Of a DNA stretch of 64,000 nt, positions 50,362 to 59,394 are shown piece after piece. The stretch covers positions 496,001-560,000 of the forward strand of contig CANMSA010000001.1 of assembly GCA_947500385.1 (NCBI GenBank). Reading direction: 5' to 3'. A program made the translations under genes and the position numbers. The notes beneath the pieces were generated by a model. The model saw nothing but the letters and a program-made list of their open reading frames with translations, ran no database searches and was not told the origin of the DNA. This DNA comes from an uncultured Flavobacteriaceae bacterium (lineage in GTDB: Bacteria > Bacteroidota > Bacteroidia > Flavobacteriales > Flavobacteriaceae). The first letter of the stretch is position 1. Each line of letters opens with the position of its first letter.

Positions 50362-51603
50362 CTATTCAAAATTCATTGCTTTTACCGGCGTTATTTTGGT
50401 AATGATAAAAGAGGGCACCAACAGCATTAACAAACAAAGGAACAAGACGCCGATGTTTAGCAATATGACCGTCATAAAATCAATATGTACGGGAATATAC
50501 TCGATATAATATTCCTCTGGATTCGGGAATTTAAAGAGCCGAAATTGTTGTTGCAGGAACAACACCCCAAGCCCTATGAGATTGCCCCAAAAAAGCCCGA
50601 TAAGGATCAAATATGCTGCATTGTACAAAAACACCTTTCGGATACTCCAGTTCGAAGTACCCAATGCCTTGAGAATTCCGATCATTGGTGTTCGCTCTAA
50701 AATCAGCACCAAGAGGGCCGTAATCATATTGATTCCCCCTACAATGATCAGGATTCCGATAATGAGGGTGATATTAAAATCGAACAATCCGATCCACTCA
50801 AAAATCTTTTGATATTTGTCGCGCACCGTTCTGGTATCCAAAGAAGACAGGGTTTTACCATAAATCTCCTTCCCTTTTTCATCCATGGTATTAAAATCCT
50901 CCAAAAAAACCTCAAAATTACCGATCTCGTTTTTTTCCCATTTGTTCATCCGCTGAATATGGCGAATATCGATAAGGATGTATTTCGAATCGAGCTCTTC
51001 AAAACCACTTTCGTACAGCCCCGCGATTTCAAATTTTCGCTGATTGGGAGTGTTCAATGCATCCTCTTGTTTCGGGAATAAGGTATAAAAGACATCCCCG
51101 ACCTTTAGATTGAGACGGTTTGCCATTAAGACGGACATGAGTACCTCTTCATTCAAATCACCGGTATAGTCGGGCAATTTCCCTTTGACCAAATACTCGT
51201 TAAAAGCATCCCATCGGTAATCGCTCCCTACCCCTTTTGCGATAAAGGCATCGAAGGTTTCTTCGGTTCGGATCACCCCTCCTTTGGTAGCCACCGCTTG
51301 TACATGTGCAATCCCGTCGACCGTTGAAAATTCAGGATAAAAGTCCTGCTCCAAAGACACAGGGCTGACAGAAACATCAGAATGATTGTTATCAAAATTC
51401 GAAATCTGAAGATGCCCGTTAAAGGCCGCCACTTTCTCACGAACCTTATATTTAAGACCTACCCCGGTCGCAATGGCGATCAACATGATGATGATACTGA
51501 TCGCAATGGCGGCAATAGCAATTTTTATAATTGGGGCGGAAATACTAATTTTATGCTCCTTGCCGGTTATGAGTCGCTTTGCGATGTAAAATTCTAAATT
51601 CAA
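50362..51603 (-). CDS. FtsX/LolC-LolE-family ABC transporter permease
   Basis: The 413-residue protein has four membrane helices: one near 25-50 (IIKIAIAAIAISIIIMLIAI) and three near the C-terminus (~275-400). Between them is a large periplasmic MacB-like domain. The phrases ERTPMIGILKALGTSNWSIR and the end SFIITKITPVKAMNFE are typical of LolC/E. It would help extract lipoproteins for transport to the outer membrane, with an ATPase encoded elsewhere. The start is TTG (51603), supported by GGAGAG about 11 nt before it. This start lies only 3 bp from the ATG of the divergent gene. Confidence 0.87.
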   Translation of the reverse strand: MNLEFYIAKRLITGKEHKISISAPIIKIAIAAIAISIIIMLIAIATGVGLKYKVREKVAAFNGHLQISNFDNNHSDVSVSPVSLEQDFYPEFSTVDGIAHVQAVATKGGVIRTEETFDAFIAKGVGSDYRWDAFNEYLVKGKLPDYTGDLNEEVLMSVLMANRLNLKVGDVFYTLFPKQEDALNTPNQRKFEIAGLYESGFEELDSKYILIDIRHIQRMNKWEKNEIGNFEVFLEDFNTMDEKGKEIYGKTLSSLDTRTVRDKYQKIFEWIGLFDFNITLIIGILIIVGGINMITALLVLILERTPMIGILKALGTSNWSIRKVFLYNAAYLILIGLFWGNLIGLGVLFLQQQFRLFKFPNPEEYYIEYIPVHIDFMTVILLNIGVLFLCLLMLLVPSFIITKITPVKAMNFE

Positions 51604-51606
51604 TAT

Positions 51607-52869
51607 ATGGCGTTTCTCTCCGTTGTCAAAAGTACATTTTTCTTATGGTTTTTACTGGTATCGGCTTGCGGAAACCAACCAAAACAACAGAAAGCAGCCA
51701 AGCGCGATGCTACCACTACTTTTGAAACGGACAGCGTGGCTCCGGTTATGGTAGCTGCCAATCGTACAAAGGTGTACCTGCCACTTCTCAAAGAAAAAAA
51801 AATAGCGCTTGTTGCGAACCAGACCAGCGTAATTTTCAAGACCCCCAGTGCCAAGGGAGACCGCTCAACTCCCTATACACACCTTGCAGACTCACTTTTG
51901 TCGTTAGAAATAAACATTCAAAAGGTCTTTGCCCCTGAACATGGATTTCGGGGAAAGGCAGATGCAGGAGAAAATGTCAAAGACGGACAGGATACAAAAA
52001 CGGGGCTTCCTATTATTTCCCTGCACGGTAAACACCGAAAACCTACAAATAAACATTTGGAAGGTATAGACCTGGTATTGTTTGATATTCAAGATGTGGG
52101 AGTACGGTTTTATACCTATATCGCCACCTTACAATTGGTAATGGAAGCCTGTGCCGAGGCGGGTATCCCGATCCTCGTTTTGGATAGGCCCAATCCCAAT
52201 GCCCATTATATTGATGGCCCGACCATGGAAGAGGCCCATACCAGCTTTTTAGGGATGACCCAAATTCCTTTGGTCTATGGGATGACCATTGGGGAATATG
52301 CTGTGATGATCAATGAAGAAGGATGGCTCGAGGGAGGTCAAAAGGCCAACCTGCAAGTAATCAACCTAAAAAATTGGCGCCATAGCACGCCATATGAACT
52401 GCCTATACGGCCTTCCCCCAATCTACCGAACGATCAGGCGATCAACCTGTATCCAAGTCTGGGTCTTTTTGAAGGTACCACGATCAATGCCGGACGGGGC
52501 ACCGAATCGCAGTTTCAACGTTACGGAGCTCCCTTTCTAAAAAAAGACGCTTATTCTTTTGTGTATACGCCCATTCCAAATTTTGGTTCAAAAAGTCCCA
52601 AACACCAGGGCAAGGTATGTTTTGGAAAGAATTTGGAAGCCACCCCAATGATGAACCAAGTTTCACTTCGTTGGTTGATTGATGCCTACGCCAATGCCTC
52701 CGATCAAACCAAGGTTTTCAATACAAACGGGTTTACCAAGCATGCCGGCACCGAAAAACTGCAACAGCAGATTGAAGCAGGTCTTAGCGAAGCGGACATA
52801 AAAAAAACATGGGTAGGCGATTTGGAAAACTTCAAAGCCATCCGGGCCAAGTATGTTCGGTACGACTAA
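51607..52869 (+). CDS. NamZ-like (DUF1343) lipoprotein, exo-N-acetylmuramidase family
   Basis: The 420-residue lipoprotein (FFLWFLLVSACGNQ) has a full DUF1343 domain: KIALVANQTSVI, KVFAPEHGFRGKADAGE, VLFDIQDVGVRFYTYI, LVLDRPNPNAHYIDGP, and LFEGTTINAGRGTESQFQ. Members of this family (NamZ) release terminal N-acetylmuramic acid from peptidoglycan fragments, so a role in cell-wall recovery is expected. The ATG at 51607 is the only start that keeps the signal peptide. Confidence 0.87.
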   Translation: MAFLSVVKSTFFLWFLLVSACGNQPKQQKAAKRDATTTFETDSVAPVMVAANRTKVYLPLLKEKKIALVANQTSVIFKTPSAKGDRSTPYTHLADSLLSLEINIQKVFAPEHGFRGKADAGENVKDGQDTKTGLPIISLHGKHRKPTNKHLEGIDLVLFDIQDVGVRFYTYIATLQLVMEACAEAGIPILVLDRPNPNAHYIDGPTMEEAHTSFLGMTQIPLVYGMTIGEYAVMINEEGWLEGGQKANLQVINLKNWRHSTPYELPIRPSPNLPNDQAINLYPSLGLFEGTTINAGRGTESQFQRYGAPFLKKDAYSFVYTPIPNFGSKSPKHQGKVCFGKNLEATPMMNQVSLRWLIDAYANASDQTKVFNTNGFTKHAGTEKLQQQIEAGLSEADIKKTWVGDLENFKAIRAKYVRYD

Positions 52870-52881
52870 GTTTTACCCAGC

Positions 52882-53724
52882 TTATTTATCGCCCATTGCG
52901 GCCGTGGTGGGTTTTCGATATTTATGGAAAGGTTGTTTTAACAGCGCTTTGATACTACTGTTTTCTTTTTCATCGGGAAAGGTGTCCACACCGTATACAA
53001 TAGCATCACGATCAAATTTCATATAGGTGCCGAACAAGCGGTCCCACAGCGAAAAGATGTTTCCATAGTTGCTATCGGTATAGGGCAATACATAGTGATG
53101 GTGCACTTTATGCATATCAGGAGAAACGATGATCCAACTCAATACCTCATCTACTTTTCTAGGGAGTTTGATATTTGCATGATTGAACTGACTTAGCACC
53201 AAAGAAATGGATTGGTACAGCATTACGATACCGATAGGTGCCCCGACCAACAGCACTCCGACCAGGGTGAACGTAAAGCGAATAACACTTTCCAAGGGAT
53301 GGTGCCTATTGGCCGTGGTAGTATCTACATTGTGATCCGTATGGTGTACCAAATGAATCATCCACAGGGGCTTTACTTTATGTTCTACCAAATGGGCAAG
53401 ATACGCCCCGATCAAATCGAGTAACAGCAAACCGATAAGTGCATATAACCACAAGGGCATCGCGGGCAACCAATTCAAAACACCAAAACTATTCGCTACC
53501 GTGAAATCGGCTGTTCGCAAGAGCAAGAACGCAAGCGCAAAGTTCACGATGATCGTCGTGAGTGTAAAAAAGAAATTTGGCAAGGCATGCCGCCATTTTT
53601 TATAATTGAATTTAAACAAGGGCACCGCTCCCTCCAAGATCCAAAATAACGTAATGCCACCTACCAAAAGAGCACTGCGATGGGTAGAAGGTATATTTTC
53701 AAAATAGGTAAGAATGCTTTCCAT
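52882..53724 (-). CDS. fatty acid hydroxylase / sterol desaturase family protein
   Basis: A 280-residue membrane protein with 4-5 helices and the eight-His di-iron signature: HLVEHKVKPLWMIHLVHHTD with VNRHHP-like ANRHHPLESV, then DMHKVHHHYVLPYTD. It should oxidise a membrane lipid. It converges on the NamZ-like gene with a 12-bp gap. Confidence 0.87.
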   Translation of the reverse strand: MESILTYFENIPSTHRSALLVGGITLFWILEGAVPLFKFNYKKWRHALPNFFFTLTTIIVNFALAFLLLRTADFTVANSFGVLNWLPAMPLWLYALIGLLLLDLIGAYLAHLVEHKVKPLWMIHLVHHTDHNVDTTTANRHHPLESVIRFTFTLVGVLLVGAPIGIVMLYQSISLVLSQFNHANIKLPRKVDEVLSWIIVSPDMHKVHHHYVLPYTDSNYGNIFSLWDRLFGTYMKFDRDAIVYGVDTFPDEKENSSIKALLKQPFHKYRKPTTAAMGDK

Positions 53725-53785
53725 GTCACTAAAGATATTAAAATCGGATGAATCATGGTCAACCTATATCAGGGACGTACATAAA

Positions 53786-53890
53786 CTGCTCACTGTTTAC
53801 CGTTCACTGTTTACTTTTCACTGCTCACTGCTCACTGCTCACTGTTCACTGTTTACTTTTCACTGCTCACTGCTCACTGCTCATTGTTCA
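53786..53890. repeat. 7-bp tandem repeat array (TCACTGC-type)
   Basis: About 105 bp made of heptamers such as TCACTGC, TCACTGT and TTACTTT. They are arranged in a 42-bp higher-order unit (GTTCACTGTTTACTTTTCAC and onward) that begins at 53802 and again at 53844. It separates the divergent desaturase gene from the 3' end of the Cys-cluster gene. Array length may vary between strains by slippage. Confidence 0.8.
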
Positions 53891-54382
53891 CTTCCCAACA
53901 AGCATTTTCATCTTTTCAACAATGTCATAGGCAGCCGGACAAATCGCTACATTTTTCAAGGTAAGATGGCCGATCTGTTGAAACTTTTTTCGATTTGTAT
54001 GCGGGAACTCCCTACACGCTTTGGGTCGTACCTCATATATTGCACAATAATTATCGTTTCCCAAAAAAGAACATGGGACCTGCTGCAGTACATAATCGTG
54101 CTCCTCGTCCAGCCGCAAATAGGTAGTTATAAATTGCTGCGGCTTTAAACGAAGGTGTTTGGAAATTCGTTCAATATCTGCATTCGTAAATAACGGTCCG
54201 GTAGTTTTACAACAATTGGCACATGCAAGGCAGTTTGTTTCTTGGAACGTTTCTTCATGCAGTTCCTGCATCAGGTAATCTAGTCTTTTGGGCGGCTTCT
54301 TCTTAAGTTTGGAAAAGAACTTCTTGTTTTCGGCATGCTTTTCCCTGGCTTTTTTAGGAAGCGCTCTCAATCTATCCTCCAT
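53888..54382 (-). CDS. YkgJ-type cysteine cluster protein
   Basis: A 164-residue protein with the family's Cys pattern: ETNCLACANCCKTTGPLF, QQVPCSFLGNDNYCAIYEVR, PKACREFPHT, and a late Cys in NVAICPAAYD. It likely binds zinc or an Fe-S cluster. The basic N-terminus (KKAREKHAENKKFF) is a helix. The stop codon lies at the edge of the heptamer array. Confidence 0.83.
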   Translation of the reverse strand: MEDRLRALPKKAREKHAENKKFFSKLKKKPPKRLDYLMQELHEETFQETNCLACANCCKTTGPLFTNADIERISKHLRLKPQQFITTYLRLDEEHDYVLQQVPCSFLGNDNYCAIYEVRPKACREFPHTNRKKFQQIGHLTLKNVAICPAAYDIVEKMKMLVGK

Positions 54383-54383
54383 C

Positions 54384-54914
54384 TTAGTCTTTTAAAAGGC
54401 TGATAGCCGTTTCATAGAGATTACGACTCCAATCTTCCGATGTTTTGGAAATTCGCTCGGCAAGAAGTGGTTGTTTTTCACGTATTTTTTCTCCAAGGGT
54501 GCTATTGTAGAAGGTATTAAGGGCTTCTTTTTGTGAGTCACTCATTTGACTGCTATCTTTCTGCAATTGTACACCGGCATCACTTTTATAAAAAACAGTC
54601 ATCTCAAGAATCTCGTCCTGGGAAAAAATTTCCTGATAAATAGGCACCAATAAATGCTTCATTTCATTGACCGACCGTTCCTTAGAATTGGTTAAATAGC
54701 CCCACCCCTCTTTGTTGGCATCGGTTTGGGGAAATCGGCTTGCCAGCATCTTCAAAAGCCCGTCATAGGCGTTTTCATATTGTACAACGGTTCCGTTGCT
54801 TTCCAAATACGTTTGTACCGCACTATCGAAAACAGCTTCTTGAGCATACCCTTTTGATGGTAAAAACATGAGAACCCCTACCAGGGTAAAGATTAGTTTT
54901 ATTTTGTTTATCAT
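54384..54914 (-). CDS. DUF2059 secreted protein
   Basis: The 176-residue product (ATG at 54914) has a signal peptide (MINKIKLIFTLVGVLMFLPS, ending YAQ) and a DUF2059 helical domain. In that domain IFSQDEILEMTVFYKSDAGV and QKDSSQMSDSQK match the family core. Function unknown, periplasmic. It starts 1 bp upstream of the Cys-cluster gene and is probably cotranscribed with it. Confidence 0.8.
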   Translation of the reverse strand: MINKIKLIFTLVGVLMFLPSKGYAQEAVFDSAVQTYLESNGTVVQYENAYDGLLKMLASRFPQTDANKEGWGYLTNSKERSVNEMKHLLVPIYQEIFSQDEILEMTVFYKSDAGVQLQKDSSQMSDSQKEALNTFYNSTLGEKIREKQPLLAERISKTSEDWSRNLYETAISLLKD

Positions 54915-54951
54915 TTTAAAAAACCCATTTTGCAGGCAAAGTACAAAATAA

Positions 54952-55656
54952 ATGGCAACGGATATTTTTGGAAAAGCCCTCATCGATTACCAAAACAATG
55001 ACTACACGGAAGATATTCGCACCTTTTCCTCCTTGGATGAGGAAGATACCATGCCCCTGCCCTATTTGTTTCGAAGCTATCAAGAAATGCCATTGCTCGA
55101 AAAAAAGGCATTGGCCCTTTGTACAGGAACCGTACTCGACATTGGTTGCGGTGCTGGCAGCCATAGCGTACACTTACAAAGCCTGGGGGTTGATGTGACG
55201 GCCCTGGATCGTTCACAGGGAGCCATTGAAACCTGCAAGGCGCGGGGTATTTCACAAACGATTTTGGGTGATGTACGCCAATACGATGCCAAAAAATTCG
55301 ATACCCTGCTTCTCTTAATGAACGGTATCGGTATTGTTGGGGGCCATCAAAATTTGAACGCTTTCTTAGAAAAGCTCAAACAACTATTGCGGCCGAAAGG
55401 GCAGATTTTGGTAGACTCGAGCGATATCATCTATATGTTCAATGATGATGATGAATTGCCAACAGCACATTATTACGGGGAAGTACAGTTTCAAATGGAC
55501 TATAAGGGTCAAAAAAGTGCCCCTTTCACTTGGTTATATCTCAAATACGAGGATTTAAAAAAAGCCGCGGAAATTCAAAATTTGCGATGTGAATTGATAG
55601 TGGAGGGCGAACATTACGACTATTTGGCAAGATTAAGCCCGGCGATATACAGCTAG
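54952..55656 (+). CDS. class I SAM-dependent methyltransferase
   Basis: A 234-residue enzyme. Motif I is TVLDIGCGAGSHSVHLQSLG, motif II DVTALDRSQGAIE, and a later segment TLLLLMNGIGIVGGHQNLNA and LVDSS follow. The substrate cannot be told. It is divergent from the DUF2059 gene with 37 bp between starts. Confidence 0.87.
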   Translation: MATDIFGKALIDYQNNDYTEDIRTFSSLDEEDTMPLPYLFRSYQEMPLLEKKALALCTGTVLDIGCGAGSHSVHLQSLGVDVTALDRSQGAIETCKARGISQTILGDVRQYDAKKFDTLLLLMNGIGIVGGHQNLNAFLEKLKQLLRPKGQILVDSSDIIYMFNDDDELPTAHYYGEVQFQMDYKGQKSAPFTWLYLKYEDLKKAAEIQNLRCELIVEGEHYDYLARLSPAIYS

Positions 55657-55760
55657 GCACGTTTTTTGCGTTATCTTAGAACACTCAATATCGGATATGC
55701 TATGAAATATCTTTCCCAAGGCTTGGGATGTTCAATCTGATTTAAAAAAAATTGCTACAG

Positions 55761-56642
55761 ATGAAAAAATATAATTTTGCCCTTCTTGTCTTGTTTTTAT
55801 GTTTGGGCCTGGCCTGTTCTAAAAATGATGATAACGGCGCTACAAATCCCCCACAATCTGTCGATAAGAGTGCCAATTTGTTGGGCACCGGCGATTCGGC
55901 CAACGATATTTTATCCAACGGAACCTTCAATAAGCTGCTAGTTGAAATTGCCTATGTGGAAGGTTTTAGACCCGCTCCGGCATCGATTGCCTCCTTTGAA
56001 GCCTATTTGAAGGAACATACCTTTAAGGAAGATATAGAGGTTATTTACAACGAGTTACCCTCCCCCAACAAGGAAACCCTGAGCATACAGGAGATTGCAG
56101 ATCTTGAAAGCGAGAATAGAACCGCTTATAATGATGGAGAGACCTTGGCTATTTATATTTACTTCGCCGACGCCCCATCAGACGATGACGATGAAGAACA
56201 AGGGCTGGTTACCTTGGGAGCCGTATATCGCAATACTTCAATGGTTATTCACGAAATTACCGTGGTACGCCTAGCTGGTCGTAGTCTCTTAATTACCGAA
56301 ACCGACGTGGAAGTAGCGACTTTAAACCATGAGTTTGGGCATTTGTTCGGACTGGTAAATTTAGGCACTACCCCTGTCAATAACCATGAAGACCTTGAAG
56401 CCAGGAATCATTGTAATGTGGAAGGGTGTCTCATGCGCGCCGAACTTCAATTCGGAGCTGCCGATAAATCAACTTTTGCTACGACCTCCAAAGCGGCTGA
56501 AGGTGCTATAAAAGTCGGGTGTCAATTAAGCGGGGCTTCCGTTATGAATATGTTGACACGGCAAATTGCAAAAGGAAACAACATTACGCCCTTGTTGGAT
56601 GCCGAGTGTATGCTGGACCTACAATCAAATGGTGGCAGGTAG
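55761..56642 (+). CDS. lipoprotein metalloprotease (metzincin-like)
   Basis: A 293-residue lipoprotein (CLGLACSKND) from the ATG at 55761. The zinc motif NHEFGHLFGLVNLGT has the form HExxHxxG-x-x-N, followed by HED and, after NHCNVEGCLMRAE, a Met-turn-like sequence with two Cys. These features suggest an active periplasmic or surface protease. The C-terminal part (CQLSGASVMN...LDAECMLDLQ) adds two more Cys. Confidence 0.72.
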   Translation: MKKYNFALLVLFLCLGLACSKNDDNGATNPPQSVDKSANLLGTGDSANDILSNGTFNKLLVEIAYVEGFRPAPASIASFEAYLKEHTFKEDIEVIYNELPSPNKETLSIQEIADLESENRTAYNDGETLAIYIYFADAPSDDDDEEQGLVTLGAVYRNTSMVIHEITVVRLAGRSLLITETDVEVATLNHEFGHLFGLVNLGTTPVNNHEDLEARNHCNVEGCLMRAELQFGAADKSTFATTSKAAEGAIKVGCQLSGASVMNMLTRQIAKGNNITPLLDAECMLDLQSNGGR

Positions 56643-56652
56643 CCCAGGGGAA

Positions 56653-57912
56653 CTAAGAAAGCAGCTTTTTAAGAGCGGTGATTTTTTGACGAATAAAACA
56701 CTTTTCCACCTCCAGTTTGGCCAGAGTCAAGGCGTCCAAATAAAAATCCAGGGCCTCCTCGCAGTGGTTTTGCAGCGCATGCATTTTGCCCAAAGTAGCG
56801 AAGTACAAATGGTTTTTTTCCAAACCCTTTAACGATGCCACCTGTTCTATGGCCACTTCCCTTTCCCCTGAATAAAAGAGGGCGATGTAACGATTCAAAA
56901 AAACGAGTGCGCCATCGTTTATGGCGGATAACCCTTCATATAGGGTAAGAATGGCGTTCCAAGGGGTCTCATTAAAGTGCTTTGCAGTGCAGTGTAGTGA
57001 AGCAATGCCCGCCTCATAGTGGTAAGAAGACCAGGCTGCTTTTTTTCGAGCGCGATTAAAATAATGGATTCCGATTTGGATCGTTTCATGATCCCACAAA
57101 GATCTATCTTGATCTTCCAATGAAATAGGTACGCCCGCTTTGTCTATTCTACTTTCAAAACGGGCGACATTAAAGAGCATTAAGGAGTAAAGAGCCTCGG
57201 TGTCGTAATCAGAAATTTTCGTTTCCCCCAACAGTGCCTCTAAGGGGCGTATCGCCGCCAAGCACAGTTCTTTTCGTATTAGATCAACTCCTGAGGATGC
57301 ACTATACCCTTCATTAAAGATCAAATACAAAATACGGTGAACCGTATTGATCCGTTCCTTCGACTGCAATGCATAGGGTACTTTGAAGGGAATGTTTTGG
57401 TCCTTGAGTCGTTTCTTGGCTCTTGAAAGTGTTTTTTTAACAGCGTCCATTTCCATATGGAGCGCCCTTGCGATCTCGGTTGTGCGAAAACCAATGGTTG
57501 TCTTTAAGGTAAGCATGATCTGTGCCTTTACCGAAAGCGCCGGATGACAGGTGGCGAATAACAAACGAAGCTGGTTGTCCCTGATCTCATGTGGTAAAAA
57601 GAGCCGTGCAACTTTTTGTGCCGGGAAAGGCGACAAATGATGATCAGACAACCTGGTATGATAAGCGCCTTCTCTTTTTATTGCATTGATGGTCTTATTC
57701 TTGCATACTTTAAACAACCACCCCGCCGCTTGTCGGGGAACCCCATTTTTAGTCCAGTTTCTTAAGGCGGCATAAAAAGTATCCTGAACGATATCTTCGG
57801 CCAAATTGATTTCGGACAATTCAAAATAAGAAACCAAGGAAGCGACCAACTTTCCGTAATACAAACGGTATAATTGGTCTACTTCCTTTTGAATATTATT
57901 CGGATCGATCAA
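56653..57912 (-). CDS. ECF42-type RNA polymerase sigma factor with TPR-like C-terminal domain
   Basis: A 419-residue protein. Region 2 (~10-80) has VSYFELSEINLAEDIVQDTF; region 4 (~115-175) has LLFATCHPALSVKAQIMLTL and RTTEIARALHMEMDAVKKTL. A long C-terminal helical domain (~190-419, LYLIFNEGYSASSG...) is the mark of the ECF42 group (DUF6596). These sigma factors occur with a YCII-domain (DGPF) partner, here encoded 1 bp upstream, so the two likely work as a unit. Confidence 0.9.
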   Translation of the reverse strand: MIDPNNIQKEVDQLYRLYYGKLVASLVSYFELSEINLAEDIVQDTFYAALRNWTKNGVPRQAAGWLFKVCKNKTINAIKREGAYHTRLSDHHLSPFPAQKVARLFLPHEIRDNQLRLLFATCHPALSVKAQIMLTLKTTIGFRTTEIARALHMEMDAVKKTLSRAKKRLKDQNIPFKVPYALQSKERINTVHRILYLIFNEGYSASSGVDLIRKELCLAAIRPLEALLGETKISDYDTEALYSLMLFNVARFESRIDKAGVPISLEDQDRSLWDHETIQIGIHYFNRARKKAAWSSYHYEAGIASLHCTAKHFNETPWNAILTLYEGLSAINDGALVFLNRYIALFYSGEREVAIEQVASLKGLEKNHLYFATLGKMHALQNHCEEALDFYLDALTLAKLEVEKCFIRQKITALKKLLS

Positions 57913-57913
57913 A

Positions 57914-58252
57914 TCAGTATTTCATTACCGGTCGTACCTCAACCGCGCCACCGTTTTTAAAAACAGGACACTTCTTGGCTATCGACACTGCTTGGTCGAT
58001 CGTATCGGCCTGTACCAGAATATAACCGGTCACCGCTTCTTTCGATTCTATAAAGGGCCCATCGGAATGAATGGCATCCTTGGTAATATAGCGCCCTTCC
58101 GGATCTAAGGGGTCGCCACTGACATAGTTTCCCGCTTTTCCAATTTCCTCTACCCATGCGGTATACTCCTGAATATCGCCTTGTATTTCAGCTTCCGACA
58201 TATGGGTCATCGCAGTAGCATCCTCCCGAATTAAAATCATAAAGTTTTTCAT
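57914..58252 (-). CDS. YCII-related protein (DGPF type), ECF42 partner
   Basis: A 112-residue protein: MKNFMILIREDATAMTHMSE, the DGPF motif in SDGPFIESKEAVTGYILV, and VRPVMKY at the end. YCII-fold proteins next to ECF42 sigma factors are thought to take part in their signalling. The stop lies 1 bp before the sigma gene start. Confidence 0.9.
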   Translation of the reverse strand: MKNFMILIREDATAMTHMSEAEIQGDIQEYTAWVEEIGKAGNYVSGDPLDPEGRYITKDAIHSDGPFIESKEAVTGYILVQADTIDQAVSIAKKCPVFKNGGAVEVRPVMKY

Positions 58253-58339
58253 ATTGAAATTATATATTGGTTCGTACTATAGACAGTTCACCCTAAAAAT
58301 AAGGGACAAAAAATAAAAAAAAATGTACCTTAGGGACAG

Positions 58340-58720
58340 ATGATAGAAAAGCTGGACATCGCGGAGCGTTCCAAAATCTGGATTGCACTTTCCGATCTGT
58401 ATCTGGATACGGAACTGCAGGAGTATACGTATCGTCATATTGCCAAAATTATAGCCGAAAGTTCATATACCCTCTCACAAGTACGGCAAATTGATAAAAC
58501 CGAAGTATTCCCGGTACTGTACCCCAATATGCTAAGTTCGCTCGGTGTTTGGGATGGATTTCACACTACCTGGCTCATTGAAACTATTCAGAAGAAAATA
58601 GCACAAGAAAACTTTTTGAACCGCATTACCAGAAACCTGACTTACCGGTTGTTCAAAAAAACATTTGCCGCCGATTGGGAGAAAATACGTGAAGCGTTGC
58701 CGCGCAAAAGCAACGAATAA
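58340..58720 (+). CDS. DUF7079-like protein
   Basis: The 126-residue product reads IWIALSDLYLDTELQEYTYR, EVFPVLYPNMLSSLGVWDGF and TTWLIETIQKK. This pattern occurs in small bacterial proteins (DUF7079 family) of unknown role. It is divergent from the YCII gene and convergent with queE. Confidence 0.7.
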   Translation: MIEKLDIAERSKIWIALSDLYLDTELQEYTYRHIAKIIAESSYTLSQVRQIDKTEVFPVLYPNMLSSLGVWDGFHTTWLIETIQKKIAQENFLNRITRNLTYRLFKKTFAADWEKIREALPRKSNE

Positions 58721-58743
58721 CCCATTCTTATTTCCCTTACTAC

Positions 58744-59376
58744 TTAAGGAATATTGAGGTATTTGTGGGTTTGCAAAGACACTTTCCATTTAGGGTTTTG
58801 CATTACATAATCGACGATCAAAGGGGTAACCTTGTCACGCACACTCCATTCGGGTTGTAAATAAAGGATACAATTCTTGCTTACCTGTGCTGCCTGTTCT
58901 TCGGCAAAAATGACATCGTGCTTGTTGTATACAATGACTTTTAACTCATCGGCCTTCTCATAAATCTCACCGACCGGAAGCTTGTTTTTCTTCGGGGACA
59001 AACAAATCCAATCCCATTGGCCTGAAAGTGTATACGCCCCCGAGGTTTCGATATGTGTCTGCAACTTTTTTTCCTTTAACGCATGGGTTAAAGGAGCCAT
59101 GTCCCACATGAGTGGTTCTCCCCCGGTTATTACAATGGTATCCGAAAATTTCGCAGCATTGGCCACAATATGTTCGATCATCGTTGGCGGATGCGTCTCA
59201 GCGTCCCAACTTTCCTTTACATCACACCAATGACACCCAACATCACAGCCCCCTATTCGAATAAAATAAGCAGCGGTACCCTTATGAAAACCTTCCCCTT
59301 GAATCGTGTAAAACTCCTCCATCAATGGTAACATAAGACCCTTATCTACCCATTTCGAAATATCTTTTTTAAGCAT
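58744..59376 (-). CDS. queE: 7-carboxy-7-deazaguanine synthase QueE (radical SAM)
   Basis: The 210-residue enzyme (ATG at 59376, MLKKDISKWVDKG) has the shortened radical-SAM cluster motif GGCDVGCHWCD, the EEFYTIQGEGFHKGTAAYFI start of QueE, and IVITGGEPLMW for SAM binding. It converts 6-carboxytetrahydropterin to 7-carboxy-7-deazaguanine in queuosine synthesis. The frame continues upstream through a low-complexity repeat (Phe/Glu/Val/Leu); this is not considered part of the protein. The repeat begins only ~20 bp before its start codon. Confidence 0.92.
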   Translation of the reverse strand: MLKKDISKWVDKGLMLPLMEEFYTIQGEGFHKGTAAYFIRIGGCDVGCHWCDVKESWDAETHPPTMIEHIVANAAKFSDTIVITGGEPLMWDMAPLTHALKEKKLQTHIETSGAYTLSGQWDWICLSPKKNKLPVGEIYEKADELKVIVYNKHDVIFAEEQAAQVSKNCILYLQPEWSVRDKVTPLIVDYVMQNPKWKVSLQTHKYLNIP

Positions 59377-59394
59377 CCGGCAAAGATAGGTGTT

